This document shows, piece by piece, positions 34,985-46,264 of a stretch of 64,000 nt of DNA. Location of the stretch: positions 13,564,501-13,628,500 of the forward strand of contig NC_134113.1 in the NCBI RefSeq assembly GCF_040939455.1. Reading direction: 5' to 3'. The position numbers and the translations under genes are program-made. The notes beneath the pieces are model-generated. The model ran no database searches. It saw only the letters and a program-made list of their open reading frames with translations, and was not told the origin of the DNA. The stretch is from Microcebus murinus. Lineage: Eukaryota; Chordata; Mammalia; Primates; Cheirogaleidae. Positions within the stretch are counted from its first letter, which is position 1; each line of letters begins with the position of its first letter.

Positions 34985-35950
34985 TTCTGTGGACACCACA
35001 GTGCTGAATTCCACTTCCTCTTGCCTCCATTTCTTTGTGTATCTATACCTAAATGTAGAAAAGGCACAGTGAAGATACAGTATCACAGATAAAAAAATGG
35101 GACAAGGATATAGGGCATTTATCATGAGTGGTGCTTGCAGAACTAGAAGTAGCTCTGGGTGAGCCAGGGAGTGAGTGGCTCCCTGCATGCGAAGGCCTAG
35201 GACATTATTGTGCACTACTGTGGACTTTATAAGCACTGTACACTTGGGCTACAGTACATGTATAAATAGAATTTTTTTTCTTCAATAATAAATTAACCTT
35301 AACTTACTGTTACTGTTTTACTTTATGAACTTTTTAAATTTTTTAAAAAACTTTTGGCTCTTGTAATAACACTTAGCTTAAAACAAGCACATCGTGCAGC
35401 TGTACAAGAAGAAATATTTTCTTTATATCTTTTCCATAAACTTTTTGCTATTTTTTTTTACTTTTTAAACAGTTTGTTAAAAACTAAGACAAAAACATGC
35501 ACCTTAGCTTGGGCCGACATAGAGTCAGGGTCACCAATACCACTGTCTCCCACCTCTGTATCTTATTCCACTGGAAGATCTTCAGGAGTGTGACACACGT
35601 GGGGCTGTCACCTCCTGTGACATCAGTGCCTTCTTCTGGATTCCTCTTGAACGACCTGCTGAAGGCTGTTTCATAGTTAATTTTTTTTTTAACAAGTAGA
35701 AGGAGTATACTCTAATCATAAAAAGTACAGTATAGTAAATACACAAACCATTGATACAGTTCTTTATTATCATTAAGTATTATGTATGGTTCGTAATTTT
35801 ATGTGCAAGACTTTTATCTGACTGGCAGCGCAGTAGGTTTGCTTACACCAGTGTCCCCACAAACATGTGACAGGAGTTTTTCAACTATGCTGTGATTACG
35901 GAACCATCTTATCCTTGACTGAGACGTTGCTATGTGATGTGTGACTATGT
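34985..35950. mobile_element. Tigger-type DNA transposon, long non-coding copy
   Basis: About 950 bp in order: 'tttctttgtgtatctatacc', 'aggacattattgtgcactac', 'ctttataagcactgtacact', 'ttcaataataaattaacctt', 'ttaaaacaagcacatcgtgc', 'ccactggaagatcttcagga', 'gcagcgcagtaggtttgctt', and the end 'gatgtgtgactat'. This matches a mammalian Tigger family whose end resembles 'atgcggcgcatgactg'. No transposase frame survives; orientation relative to a transposase was not determined. Confidence 0.75.
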
Positions 35951-35989
35951 TTCCCAATTTCTGTGCTGTACGCTTTGTCACCATAGGGC

Positions 35990-36360
35990 CCAGCTCCGGT
36001 ATACCACCAGACCCAGGCGGCCTGGGCTGCCCCTCTCTTCTCACCTCACCTGGTTGATTCTTAGCTTTGGGGACTTGGTTCAGATGTTGCTTCTTCCAGG
36101 GCCACTTTCTTGATGAGCACCAACCCCTTCCCTGCGGGCGGAAGCTCGGTGTTCTCTCATGCCCCTCTTGCTGACGTTGCCTGCGAATAGCACTTACCAG
36201 ACTGTGCTGTGAATGTGTGCACTTGGCATCTGCCCTGTGTTTTCTGCGCTCTGTGGGTGGGTATGAGCTGAGCTGTGCTTTGTTTCTTTAACTCAGCACT
36301 AAGTATTAGGTACCAGGTCAGAGACTTAGATATGCCCAACAGATGTTTGTTCAAGGAAGG
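35990..36360 (+). repeat. L2 LINE 3' end
   Basis: 'gttcagatgttgcttcttcc', 'agggccactttcttgatgag', 'aatagcacttaccagactgt' and 'cccaacagatgtttgttcaa' follow forward L2 from the protein end to the tail. Confidence 0.7.
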
Positions 36361-37937
36361 TTAGTTTTAAAGACAATAACCTTTGTGCTTAGCCCAAGGA
36401 GAGTGTTTGCTGTTGGTGCAAACTCTAATCCTGGGTGTTTAAGTTGCGAGGCTTATGGGTCTGCTCAAGTTTGAAAAGGGGGTGATGGGAATTCAGAAAT
36501 AAGGCTGTTCTCTCTAAATGGTGCAATCTCAGGCCAGGCTGAATCTGGACCGGATGGTGAACTGGAGGTGAGGCGGGGGCCGCTTCACTCTCTGTGCAAT
36601 AATCGTGGGCCAGGATGGAATGAGCTTAGCCCATCGGCCGTGTGGCCAGCCCAGAAGCTCATGTTGTTTCCACCCAATAAGAACCTAAGTCTATTAAAAA
36701 TAATCATGGCTTCAGCTTCTGTGACTACCTCCGGGAGTCCAGTCAACACATTAATTAATTATCCTCAGTGTGAACAGATTTCATCTAAAAAGCCTCCCGT
36801 CTATTTATTTTCTTAGCCTCACTCTGTGCCTTCCAATTTGTCCAATCTAGTTTCTCTCTCGAATTGGTCACTGTCTTACTTAGGTTTTCCCCCAGCACTG
36901 GGTTTGGCTCTGCACAGTGCTGTCTGGGTGAGCCACGCGTAGCCAGGAGTCCTCAGCCCAGGAGGACAGGCCTCTGGGAGAGTCCGCCCATTTGGTAATG
37001 ACATCCTGGGCATTTGCTCTCTGGGCACAGTCCTCGTGCGAATAAGGGACATTGGGCTGACAGTAACTAGCAGCGTATTTGGTGTGGTTAAAGGGAAAGC
37101 ATAGATACTGCCCAGAATTTTTCTGTAACCACATGGAAAAGGTTGTCTACACTGCAATATTGTGATTGAGCCTCTCTTCTGATGGCTTATCTCATGGAGT
37201 GATGCCACACCGTGGAGATGAGGTAGGGAAAGGAGCAGGGCTGAGCTGGATGGGATGAAAAGGGAGTAAGGACAGGTAAAGGGACCTCTCAGGGTGGACG
37301 TGATAGGTGAGTGGACTGAGCAGGCCCCACACAGAGGGCTGGAGTCGGGGTGGACAAAGTGACTTTGGGGGAATGTGTTTGACATGAAATTCTAGGACGT
37401 AGTTGCTTAGCTGGTTCCATGAATGGTTTTGATAATATTTATCCTTCATGAATTAAGTTTCTTTTTTCATTTGTTGTAGCAGTGAAGTACGTGTCAGTTG
37501 GTTTCTTGAGTACATTCGTTGGTACTGATACTTGGGATTGTTCACAAGAGAAGCCTCTGCTGGGTTAACGGCCTCGGATAACCTGTGGCTCGGAGCGCTC
37601 CTGCCCTCCGTAGGTGCTCGAGTCTTCTGGAGTGGATTTATTGGTCGTAAAGAGCTCCTCCGTCTCTGTTTTGGAGTTCTGCAGGGTTATAATCTGACCC
37701 ACGAAAATACTGAGTGTATGAAGAGGAGAGTTGGGCCAGGAGCCCTGCAGTCCTGGAAAGAGGAAAGCTCTTCCTCTGTGATAGCAACTGAGAGCAGATT
37801 TACAAAACACTCCTCCAGAAGAGGCCCCTGACGGAAAACGCTGGAGACCGACTCTGAGAGACAGGGGCACCGGTTGGGATGCCTCCCGGTGGCTGGAGGG
37901 CTGTGTTTCATGGGATGTCACAACAGAATGGTGCACT
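36361..37937. other. Mostly repeat-free intron with a candidate conserved element
   Basis: 36655-36800 includes 'ctattaaaaataatcatggc' (a MEF2-like AT core) and 'acacattaattaattatcct' (paired homeobox cores), with no repeat match. 36880-37830 shows no recognised repeat. Reverse frames of 169 and 183 codons (36876-37385, 37565-38116) have no family features. Confidence 0.35.
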
Positions 37938-38020
37938 GTGAGGGAGGGATGGAGGGAGGGCAGGGTGGGTGGATGGGAATAATGGGTGGGTGGGTGAGCG
38001 AGTGGGTGAATGAGGGAATA
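37938..38020 (+). repeat. G-rich minisatellite-like tract, G-quadruplex-prone
   Basis: Irregular GGGA, GGGT and GGAT units; within 37941-37977 there are seven G runs of three separated by 1-6 bases (gggagggatggagggagggc then agggtgggtgg), followed by tgggtgggtgggtg. This pattern satisfies the usual G4 rule several times over. Confidence 0.85.
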
Positions 38021-38164
38021 AATGATGGAGAAGGAAGGGAGGAAAGAAGACACCCACCAACAAGTGGCCCCCAAACAGAAGCAGTAATTGTTCTGCTTGG
38101 AGAGGAAGGTGAACACAAGATAGAGTATTTTGGGGTATCAACTGGGAATTGTTTGGGTACTAGT

Positions 38165-38345
38165 AATAGAGAAACCAATTAACAGTGGTGTAAACAAATA
38201 AGAATTTATTTGTTTTACTATAGTGAGAGCTTGGTTGTTGGCATTGGCTTTGTGGCTCAGCAATGTCAGTGTTCTGGGTGGACATCTCTGTAGGCCTCCT
38301 CATATCTGCAGAATGGCTGCAGGAACTCCAGGCATCAGCTGACAG
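38165..38345. repeat. Unclassified old interspersed repeat
   Basis: 'taacagtggtgtaaacaaat', 'aagaatttatttgttttact' and 'gaatggctgcaggaactcca' match a common mammalian repeat text ('acagtggcttaaacaacaagaatttattt ... ggctgctcgaactccag'). I recognise the text, not the name. A relative lies at 51600-51800. Confidence 0.45.
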
Positions 38346-38480
38346 TAAAAAAATCATCCCTTCCCTGAGAACCGGTTGTTAAACATTTACCAGCACACCT
38401 GCCTCTATGTCTTGTATTTGCAGCAAATGACACAGCATAGGTGCAAGAAATATTTTTTAAATGAGTGCACAGATATGATA

Positions 38481-38665
38481 GGGTTGCCAGATAAAATACA
38501 GCCCTCTCTGTTCAATTTGAATTTCAGGTAAATAACAATTTTTTTAGTACAAGTATATTCTAAATACTGCATGGCGTATACTAATACAAACCATTTTTTA
38601 TTCATCTGAAATCTAGATCTAACTGGGTATCCTGCAGTTTCTTTTTCTAAATCCATCAATACAGG
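38481..38665. mobile_element. Palindromic DNA-transposon-type element, decayed copy
   Basis: After TA at 38479-38480 it begins 'gggttgccagataaaataca', exactly as the element at 59881. The middle is AT-rich ('tagtacaagtatattctaaa'), and the far side reads 'gaaatctagatctaactggg' and 'tatcctgcag', the mirror of the start, with the final 'ctggcaaccc' decayed beyond recognition. Confidence 0.7.
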
Positions 38666-38867
38666 ACATGTTATGAACATAGATTTGAAGGTTTGCCCGT
38701 TTCTCAAAGTGAGGGGCTACCTGTTTTGATCATACTTAAGCATATAGTGTGGAGGTGGAAGTTTGTAGATTGTGCAAATTGTTGGGACAATTTATGTAGA
38801 GGGAAACATGGAAATGCAATTAGTAGTTAGCAAATGGGGAGTCAACTCAAAATTAAATAAACTTGCA

Positions 38868-38892
38868 GAAATTTCTTAGAGAAATTTCTTAG
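38868..38892 (+). repeat. 12-13-bp tandem duplication
   Basis: gaaatttcttaga is followed at once by gaaatttcttag. Two copies only. Confidence 0.9.
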
Positions 38893-39139
38893 TGTTGGTT
38901 TCAGAACCATGAAAGGAAAGCCCGTTGACAGGTGGGATCTGCGGCACATTAGCGCGGGGCCTTTGCCTAGTCACGCCTGTCTGTGGTCCCATGAGTGGTG
39001 TGAGCCATGTCCAAATGAGTGGTGACTTCAGAGCAGAATGCCAGATGCCACTGGAGTTGCAGACAGGGGGCTTGTCTGATTTGCAGTCCTTTCCCCATGT
39101 TGTTGGACAGGGGCATGTCATTGTTATGAAGAATTTATG

Positions 39140-39295
39140 AATTAAGAACTTGTTTGAAATACAAATGCTTGGACTTTATTCCAGACCTGCTGAGGCAGAT
39201 GCTCTGGGGGTGTGGGGGCCTGGTGGTCTTATATTTTAATGAGTCCTCCAGGTGACTCTGACAGCCACTAAAGTTTGGGAGCCATTGCTCCAGAT
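39140..39295 (+). mobile_element. MER5 (hAT-Charlie non-autonomous)
   Basis: 'acaaatgcttggactttatt', 'ccagacctgctgaggcagat', 'gagtcctccaggtgactctg' and 'taaagtttgggagccattgc' follow the MER5 order up to its right end. The left end is degraded. Confidence 0.75.
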
Positions 39296-39609
39296 GATGG
39301 GGGAAGCTATGGAAGAAGGTTTGCTTTGCAGTTATAAGGATGGCCGTGTTTGCAGTGGGGGGACGAGAGTGCAGCCAGTGGGGAGACCACACTGGAGAAG
39401 TCCCCCAGGCGTCACCCCAGTCAGTATCCAGGTTCCAGCTTGCCCTTAGGAGCATTATCTCAAAGAAATAGGATGGCAGGGGTCTGCTGAACCTCCAAGG
39501 AGCTACTGGAGGGGCTCAGTGGGCTTCAAGCCCACTTTGGTGGTAAGAGTGTCATTGATGTTAAGAAGTGGAAAAAACCTCGGATAATAAATATAGGAAG
39601 AAACTCTGG

Positions 39610-39760
39610 ATACTATTAATAGTTCTAACCTGGCCAACAACTTGCTGAGTGACCTCAGACAACTGCTTATTTTTCTTTGGACCTCAGTTTCTGGTTGTCT
39701 AAAATGATCTCAAAGGAACGGCCCTGATTCTGACTCTTTCTAGCCCACGCGTCTCAGGCA
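39610..39760 (+). repeat. MIR element
   Basis: 'cttgctgagtgacctcagac' and 'ttggacctcagtttctggtt' fit the forward MIR core. Confidence 0.65.
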
Positions 39761-40157
39761 GAGGGCGAAGATAATGCAAGTAGAATGTTCGTCAGTTGGG
39801 CGTGGAGTTCAGATCTCCCTGCTTCTTATCCATGGTCTTTCCTGTCTTTGTTCATTTTTCTCTTGACTTCTTGCCAACAGGTCCTTCTGGCAACGTTCCT
39901 CCGAAGGGTGTGAGGGTGAGAGAGGGACTTCCTGGAGAGGGTGAGCCTGTGGTCTGTGTGCAGGGCGTGTGAGGTTATCACCCATCATCTTCCCGTAACT
40001 GAGGTGGCGTAGGTTGGAATTCAGGGTGCAGCGGAGGCCAGAGTGAGGTTCAAAATGGTCGGAGACCTTCCTTCGTGCAATTAGTTTTCTTTCAAAAGTA
40101 CTCGAGGCCAAATAGGCCATGGGAAATAGTAGGCCTGTGTGAGAACAAGTTGGGTTA

Positions 40158-40294
40158 GTTTTTAAATTTCTCTTAAAGACAGGGTCTTGCTGTGTTTCCC
40201 AGCCTGGTCTGGAACCCCTGGGCTCAAGTGATCCTCCTACCTGGACCTCCCTAAGTGCAGGGATTACAGGCAAAAGCCACCACACCCAACCCAC
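40158..40294 (-). mobile_element. 7SL-derived Alu left-monomer-like SINE
   Basis: Read on the reverse strand it starts 'gttgggtgtggtggcttttg', 'cctgtaatccctgcacttag', then 'ggatcacttgagcccagggg', 'ttccagaccaggctgggaaa', and ends 'gaccctgtctttaagagaaa'. This is one Alu-type monomer; no right arm follows. It could be a free left monomer (FLAM-like) or a truncated early Alu. It marks the genome as primate or a close relative. A 161-codon reverse frame (39809-40294) begins in it and is not a gene. Confidence 0.85.
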
Positions 40295-41719
40295 ATGGAC
40301 AGATTTTCAAGATGATTTGGTGCATCATTATCGACTGCTGGGTACTCATTTTTAAGGGTTGAATATCAAGGAGACAAAGTAAACAAATGCATGGATTAAC
40401 CACTTATGGATTAAGAAACTGTAACCTGGGGGGGGAAAAAAAGCCTAAGACAGAACCACCAATTAGATAATTAAGAGTGACAGCCAGGTTTGCTGTGTGC
40501 AGCTGTGTGTGCTGGCTTGTGTGTTAAACCACCAGCAACCACAGAATGAGTGAACCTCAAGAATTGGTGTGGTCCCCAATAGGAAGAGATGGTGCCGTGG
40601 GTTTATATACTAGAAGACTGGTGGGGGAGGTGGGGTTCTTAGTTAAAGGCTCTTAGGGGATACATCATAATGTGGTTTCAGAAGGGAATGGAGGTAGCCC
40701 TCTCATTTTTCTGTATCCCATTCAGTGGAAGCTGGGAGTGAGGACCATTTTTTAAAACCTACCCTATTTCCTTAATGATCATCTGAACAGCCAAGCCTGG
40801 GACCATTATGTACTAACACCCTCTAAGCTATACCCATTTCCCCTTGCCTGTAGATACAGCCATCCCCCTCTTCCTTTTTAAATAAAACTGATTAATTATA
40901 AGAAAATAGATAGGAAACAAAGCTGTGGGCTTCCTGGCAAGTCTCAGCTCTGACATGATGTGACCGTGCTCTCAAGATGAACAGGCTCCGTAACGGGGAG
41001 ATTCTGAGGGCAAACAGGAAACAAATTAGCCACGGGATAGGCGATTGCATTGCCCTTAAGTGAGTAGCTGTCGTTGTCACCATTGACCAATATTTATGAC
41101 ACACCTTCGGCAAGTACGAAGGTGATGCGGGGCGGGTTCCTGAAGGCAGTAGAGTCTGAGCTGTGGAAACGTAATTTAAATTCCACTCTAGCTGAGGCTG
41201 TTGAAGAACACCAGCAGGGTGGGGTGGGGGTCAAGGTTACTGGCTTTCCGCCCCCTTCCTCCCCCTCTCCCTCCTTCTATCTCGCAGTTGCTGTGACTCT
41301 AACCACTGTTGGTTTCCTCCACTTCTCCACCTGTTCCTTTCTGTCTCTTGACCTCACTTGGAGCCAAGGCGCAGTTTGCTGATGAGGTTCATGACAGTGG
41401 AGTGGACCGTGTGACTCACGTAGCTGTCCAGGCGCTGGGCTGTCGCTCTGCTCTGTCTGGTAGCCAGTGGGTTCCTGGCATCATCAAACACTTTTCTCGT
41501 GTACATCTGACCCTGCCTGCCTCAGGGTGCCAGGGCAGGGCCACTTCTCTAGCCGAGGCTGGCATCCTTGCAGGTTCAAGGCCATTCATGTCTAGCATGC
41601 GGCTTGCCATCTGGGCCCCGCGGTTTCCCCACCAAGATAGCATCCACTGCCTTGTCCCTCCCCGCACAGGGCTGTGCTGAATAGGATGGGTTTATGGGTT
41701 AATGCCCTCTAGACCCCAA
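40295..41719. other. Intron, partly unclassified repeat-like
   Basis: 40560-40760 ('gtttatatactagaagactg') may be part of an old LTR, but I cannot classify it. 41225-41290 is GT- then CT-rich. Forward frame 41309-41680 and reverse 41416-41667 overlap and resemble no family. Confidence 0.4.
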
Positions 41720-41830
41720 ACTGCCTGGCATTGAATCTTGGCGTTCGCTTCTACTTGTTGGGTGATTGAGACAAGTTGTTCCACTTCCCTAGACATCAGT
41801 TTCCTCATCTGTAAAACAGCACACCACTGA
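41720..41830 (+). repeat. MIR core
   Basis: 'ggcattgaatcttggcgttc', 'ttccacttccctagacatca' and 'gtttcctcatctgtaaaaca' are forward MIR. Confidence 0.8.
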
Positions 41831-42774
41831 ATATGCAGCAGGCATCAACTCTTACCTTTGTTTTCCAAACAACCTGGAGGAAACAACTTCTATTTAAAAC
41901 CCACATGTTGTCTTTCTTTCCCCAACTCTGCGCTTTTTTCTTTTGGTCTGGTTTCAGGAGTGCCTCTGCGCACATCATCGGGCCGTAGGCAGTGTGCATG
42001 GTTCCTGAGTCCTACAAATTAGCCCTATGAATTAGTCAGCCGTGGGCAGCTCACCTCACTTCTCTCCAGTAAGGTGATCAGCCCCATTTCTGGTTTCTGG
42101 AGTGTCCTTTAGATCTTTCTTCATTAAATATGTTAGGACACGTTTAAATGAAAGCATGAAGAATTGCTGATTGAGGTGAGGTGTAGCAAGTATTTTAACA
42201 CTGAGGTTAAAACCCCTGAATGAGATCACTCCAGTCTACTCTCGAAGTCTCAGATTCAGCTGCAGCCCCAGGGAACCCTGGGCTCCAGCAGTGTACGGAA
42301 GACGGGAGCCATGTGGACACACCTTGCTCTGGGACAGCCCCCGCCTTGGTGGGGCTCTTCTCTACACAGTAGGGTGAGATGAAGTTTGGACGAATGAGCT
42401 CCTAAATGAGGGTTTGGAACAGTTTTCTATCAAAGGTCTTTTCCAGTTCAGTGCTTTGTCGCGTTGGACATTTCTAACAGTTTTATCTGGTCTTTTGAAG
42501 AAAGCATCATGCTGCATTTATCTTGCACTCCAGTGCTCCTTTGTCGAGATAATGACCTCTCATGGAAATATGCCCCTGGTTTTAAAGAATTTTGCCTTGT
42601 CCCTGTGACTGTCCCTTCCCCTTTACACACGGTATGGCTCCCAGGCCTTGAATTCTTGCTGCTGCTATTCCTTACTTGCTCAGCTCTCTGGCCGGTTCAT
42701 GTCCATGATCATTGCTTAGACCCACACCTGGCCATTTCCTAGGGCCAGGGGCAGCTTTAGTTTCTTATGTGATA
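41831..42774. other. Intron without a named repeat
   Basis: No coding, RNA or firm repeat signal seen. 42600-42740 has weak L2-like text. Confidence 0.45.
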
Positions 42775-43065
42775 CTTTTATTCACCGATTCACCTTCATT
42801 TCTCTTCTGAGAAGTCTTTAGTCATTAAAACCCTGTCCCCAGACTGGTACTGGGTATTCCTCAAAGGCTTAACACTCACTAATTAATTATTAGTACAATT
42901 TGTAGTACATTATTCTGCATACTTGAATATTATTTTTTATCTCCTTGAATTGCTTGTAAATGCCTTGCTGTCGTGAGCCATTGTCTTCTTTTTCAGAAAC
43001 TGCCCAGGGTAGTGCTTTGCTTGTATAGCTACTCAAACAGACATTTGTTGAATGACAATGACATT
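42775..43065 (+). repeat. L2 LINE 3' end
   Basis: 'ctcaaaggcttaacactcac', 'ttttatctccttgaattgct' and 'aacagacatttgttgaatga' match forward L2, ending in its tail. Confidence 0.65.
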
Positions 43066-43499
43066 TTCCAAGTAGAAACAGAGACAACGGGGGAGAGTGG
43101 AGTTAGGTAATGATGGTGAAGTTCTCCTTTTTTTCCTACCTAGTAAGGGTCTGATGAGAGAGGGAAGTATGCACATCAAAGGAGTGTTGGCATTAATTAT
43201 AAGGGGAAAGTTTAATTGGTTCCTGGAGCGGCCCATCCTTCTGTGCCTGGGGAAAGCCGTTATTCTCAAGGGCGGCTTCTTATCACTGCCTTGTTTCAGC
43301 CTGGACGCTGCCCTGCCATGCTGGCTGGGCAGGAGGAAGACATGCTGTAGAGCAGACAGGTGCTGGTTTGGGTCTGATGCGTGCTCAGCCATGGAGCAGC
43401 GGCAAGCAGTCCCGCCGTGTCACCTCCTAGAGCAGAATCACAGAATTAAAACTGGGAAAGGGTCTTGTGACATGCACTTAACCTCCCTCTGCATCCATC

Positions 43500-43690
43500 T
43501 GGGCATTCACGTGTTTGGCAAATATTTATCACGAAACCACCATGTGCAAGGGTTTATGCTAAGCATCACCAAGAGGCACTGAGGAAGCATAAAATACAGT
43601 TTGGAGAACCGGCACTGACCTCGTGGAGGCTCACGGAGGGTTGTGACGATCCCACAGTTGAATGGCCTGTAATGAAGACTTTTAAACACC
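43500..43690 (-). repeat. L2 LINE 3' region
   Basis: 'tttggcaaatatttatcacg', 'aaaccaccatgtgcaagggt', 'aggaagcataaaatacagtt' and 'gacctcgtggaggctcacgg' match the reverse L2 tail. Confidence 0.65.
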
Positions 43691-43894
43691 TTTCTTGTAA
43701 TTGGTAAATATCAAGAAGTTGATTTAAGACTTAAAATGGAGCACAGGGAACTCCGCACAGCATGCTGTCTGGACCGCCCTGGAAGAGGGGAGGGATTTAT
43801 GCTGGGTTGCTGTGGCCTCACCAGAGACCAGGTTAAGCCCAAATGCAGTCTGGGCGAGCTCAGTACAAATGACTAGTTGAGGTGGCTGGCGCTA
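43691..43894. other. Short unclassified intron stretch
   Basis: No signal recognised. Confidence 0.4.
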
Positions 43895-44030
43895 GATAGA
43901 CCCAGATATGGGTGCCAGCGTCACTCTTTTTAGATCTGTGATCCTGCGGTAAGTTACTTAACTTCCTGCACCTTGGCTCCCTCATCTGCAAATCAGGGTG
44001 TGACGCCAGCTTCCCCACAGGGCCGGGGCA
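43895..44030 (+). repeat. MIR element
   Basis: 'gatctgtgatcctgcggtaa', 'gttacttaacttcctgcacc' and 'ccctcatctgcaaatcaggg' are forward MIR. Confidence 0.75.
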
Positions 44031-44044
44031 GCTTCGTGGGGTAA

Positions 44045-44183
44045 GGGGGATAGTGTGTTGGGGGTCTTGGGGTCTGGATTTGAATCCTAGATCTGCCACG
44101 TAGGAGTGGTGTGGCTTCAGAAACATTGTTTACCTTCTGTGTTGTGTCTCCTTTTCCTCGGTGCTATGAAAATGACGATGACA
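44045..44183 (+). repeat. Second MIR copy
   Basis: 'ggtctggatttgaatcctag', 'atctgccacgtaggagtggt' and 'tgaaaatgacgatgacattc' are a second forward MIR directly after the first. Confidence 0.65.
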
Positions 44184-44185
44184 TT

Positions 44186-44536
44186 CAGGGCTGGACCGTG
44201 TCCCCTTTTCCCAAATTCCTGTGTCGAAGCCCTCACCCTCAGTACCCAAGAATGCAACTGTGCTTAAAGTAGGGTCTTTAAAAAGGTGATTAAGATAGAT
44301 GAGGGTGTGCCCTAATCCAGTCCGACTGGCGTCGTCGTAAGAACAGGCAATTCGAACACAGGCATGCACGGCGCAGAGACCACGCGGAGACGCAAGGAGA
44401 AGACGGCCATCCCCAAGCCACGCAGATCTCGACACGTCCAGCCTCCAGAACTGTGAGAAAATACTGTTGTTGAAGTCCCCCGGTCTGGGTCTGTGCTGTT
44501 CGGTTGTGGCTGCCCCGTCAACCGAATACGATGACA
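44186..44536 (+). mobile_element. MLT1 LTR (ERVL-MaLR)
   Basis: 'gctggaccgtgtcccctttt', 'gtcgaagccctcaccctcag', 'aaagtagggtctttaaaaag', 'gtgtgccctaatccagtccg', 'cctccagaactgtgagaaaa' and 'tactgttgttgaagtccccc' follow forward MLT1. The right end is degraded. No internal retroviral part. Confidence 0.8.
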
Positions 44537-44714
44537 GTCACCTGGAGAGATAAGATGGCATAAGCAGTCACACGCTGTCTGCGTCCTGGTGTGTGGCTTG
44601 CGGGAGGGACCCTGGCGGGGCCCTGCACACTCACCGCCACAGCCACCTTCTGTGACTGTCCCCACAGACAGAGTCAGTGCCTGGGGCACCGGCACGTTCA
44701 TCAGATTTTCTTTC

Positions 44715-44730
44715 CCTTTTTTTTTTTTTT
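44715..44730. repeat. Poly(T) run
   Basis: About 16 T followed by aaaatag. No attached SINE is recognised. Confidence 0.8.
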
Positions 44731-46264
44731 TAAAATAGCAGCTCCACTGAGAGTCAGCAACTTCTGCTCAGTGTGTGGAGGCAGACACAGGACAGCACCG
44801 GGCTCCATTGAAAGGACTCTTTTCTCCTCTAGGACACGTCCGTGCTTAGGTCTGAGCCCGTCATCCTACGCAGTGGCCAAGGGAGTTTTTCCTAAGGGTC
44901 CTCCTGGGTGATACTTGGGGCCACAGCCTTTGCAGCCCCTCCGATGTCATCAGCCTGGTCAGGTGTCACGCCTCTCTAAGGCCCTGGCTCTACCCAGCTG
45001 GCGTGTGTGCACACATGTCCACGCGACAGGTCTCTGCTCGGTGACTCTGCGGACAGAGCTGAGTGCATTTCCGTCCCCTAGTTTCTCTCTGGCTTTCTCA
45101 GATGTTGCTCACTGCTGGTGGTTCTTAGGGGGTGGGTACTCGCCCCTGGGGCCCTCCGAGCCCTACTAAAATCACAACAGTGACATCAGCTGCTTGGGTG
45201 TGCAGGTCGCCAGTGGGAGGCAGCTCCATCTGGAAACTAAAAACAGAAACAAAATCCTCTTCTTGGACCTCCCCCGGACTTATCCATATCTTTGCAGGTA
45301 GACAGAGCCAAGTAGGGAATTTACAAATTGATGCTTTTCTTTTCTAAAACAGCCTGATATTTTTAAAAGCTCCTCTGGTTCCCAAGCACTGGGAGCAGGG
45401 AGCAAGGTTGGCTGGGAGGCCAAAGCAGTCGGAGAAAGAAGGGGGCATGATGCGTGTGTGCTCGGAGTGCTGTGTGCTAGGAAAGTCTTGGTTGGGCCCT
45501 GCGAACACGGCCATAAACCCCAGGTGCTCGGTTCTAGCAGCCCTGTAACCACCTCCAGCAGCTAACACCTGGAGACTTGCTAAGTCACAACAGAAAGAGG
45601 ATTCTTGGCAAGCCAAAGTTGATTTTCTACATTTTGTTATATGTGGCTTGAATGCTTTTCCTGCTCGCTGGGTCATTCCCTGTATTTTACCAGTGGATGC
45701 ACAGTAAAATGATCAGGCTGCTTGTGCCGGGGGGCAGGTGTGGGCTGGGAAGGTGTCCCTTCAGCGCTGGGCAGATCCAGCTGGTGTCAGGGCAGTGAGG
45801 GAGGGAAGCCAGCCTGCTTTTCCCCCTTCCCCCCGCCCGTCTTTTTATTAGCATAACATTATTCATCCAGAATTGGTCTCGTGTGCCAATTCCGAATCTA
45901 CTGGAGATGATAGGATTCTTACTCGCTGATGGGGTAATGATTTCTGTTTCAGGCCGCTTTCACTCTGCATTGGTTTTAGGATGTGAGCTGCTGTAGATCA
46001 GGAAGAATCCGTGATGGTAGCTGCCTTAGGGCAGAGAAGGGCCCTTTCACGGGGATCTGTGTCTGTGTATTTTGAGAAAAAGAACTTTGAAGATTGTGGG
46101 TTAGTTGTGCAAATGATCTGGGGCCCAGGTGTCTTCTGCTTGGACTTGCTGAATCATTTCCTCTCTTGAAAGCTATTCAGTTTGTTTTTACTAGAATCTC
46201 TCCCACCCTCTCCGAGGTGGGAATCTGAAATTTTATCAAGTTATTTGTTTAATAATTTTATTAG
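44731..46264. other. Intron with a candidate conserved non-coding stretch
   Basis: No repeat is recognised. 45840-45990 ('ttagcataacattattcatc', 'cagaattggtctcgtgtgcc', 'gatggggtaatgatttctg') is repeat-free with octamer-like and homeobox-like words and looks like a conserved element. Frames in 44591-44911 and 45344-45676 have no family features. Confidence 0.35.

Noticed and set aside
37938..38020. CRISPR-like or regulated repeat array
   Set aside because: Units are irregular and only 4 bp long without spacers; it is a simple G-rich tract.
39809..40294. 161-codon reverse frame with Alu-type peptide at its start
   Set aside because: The first part (GWVWWLLPVIPALREVQVGG) is the well-known translation of an Alu-type SINE, not a protein.
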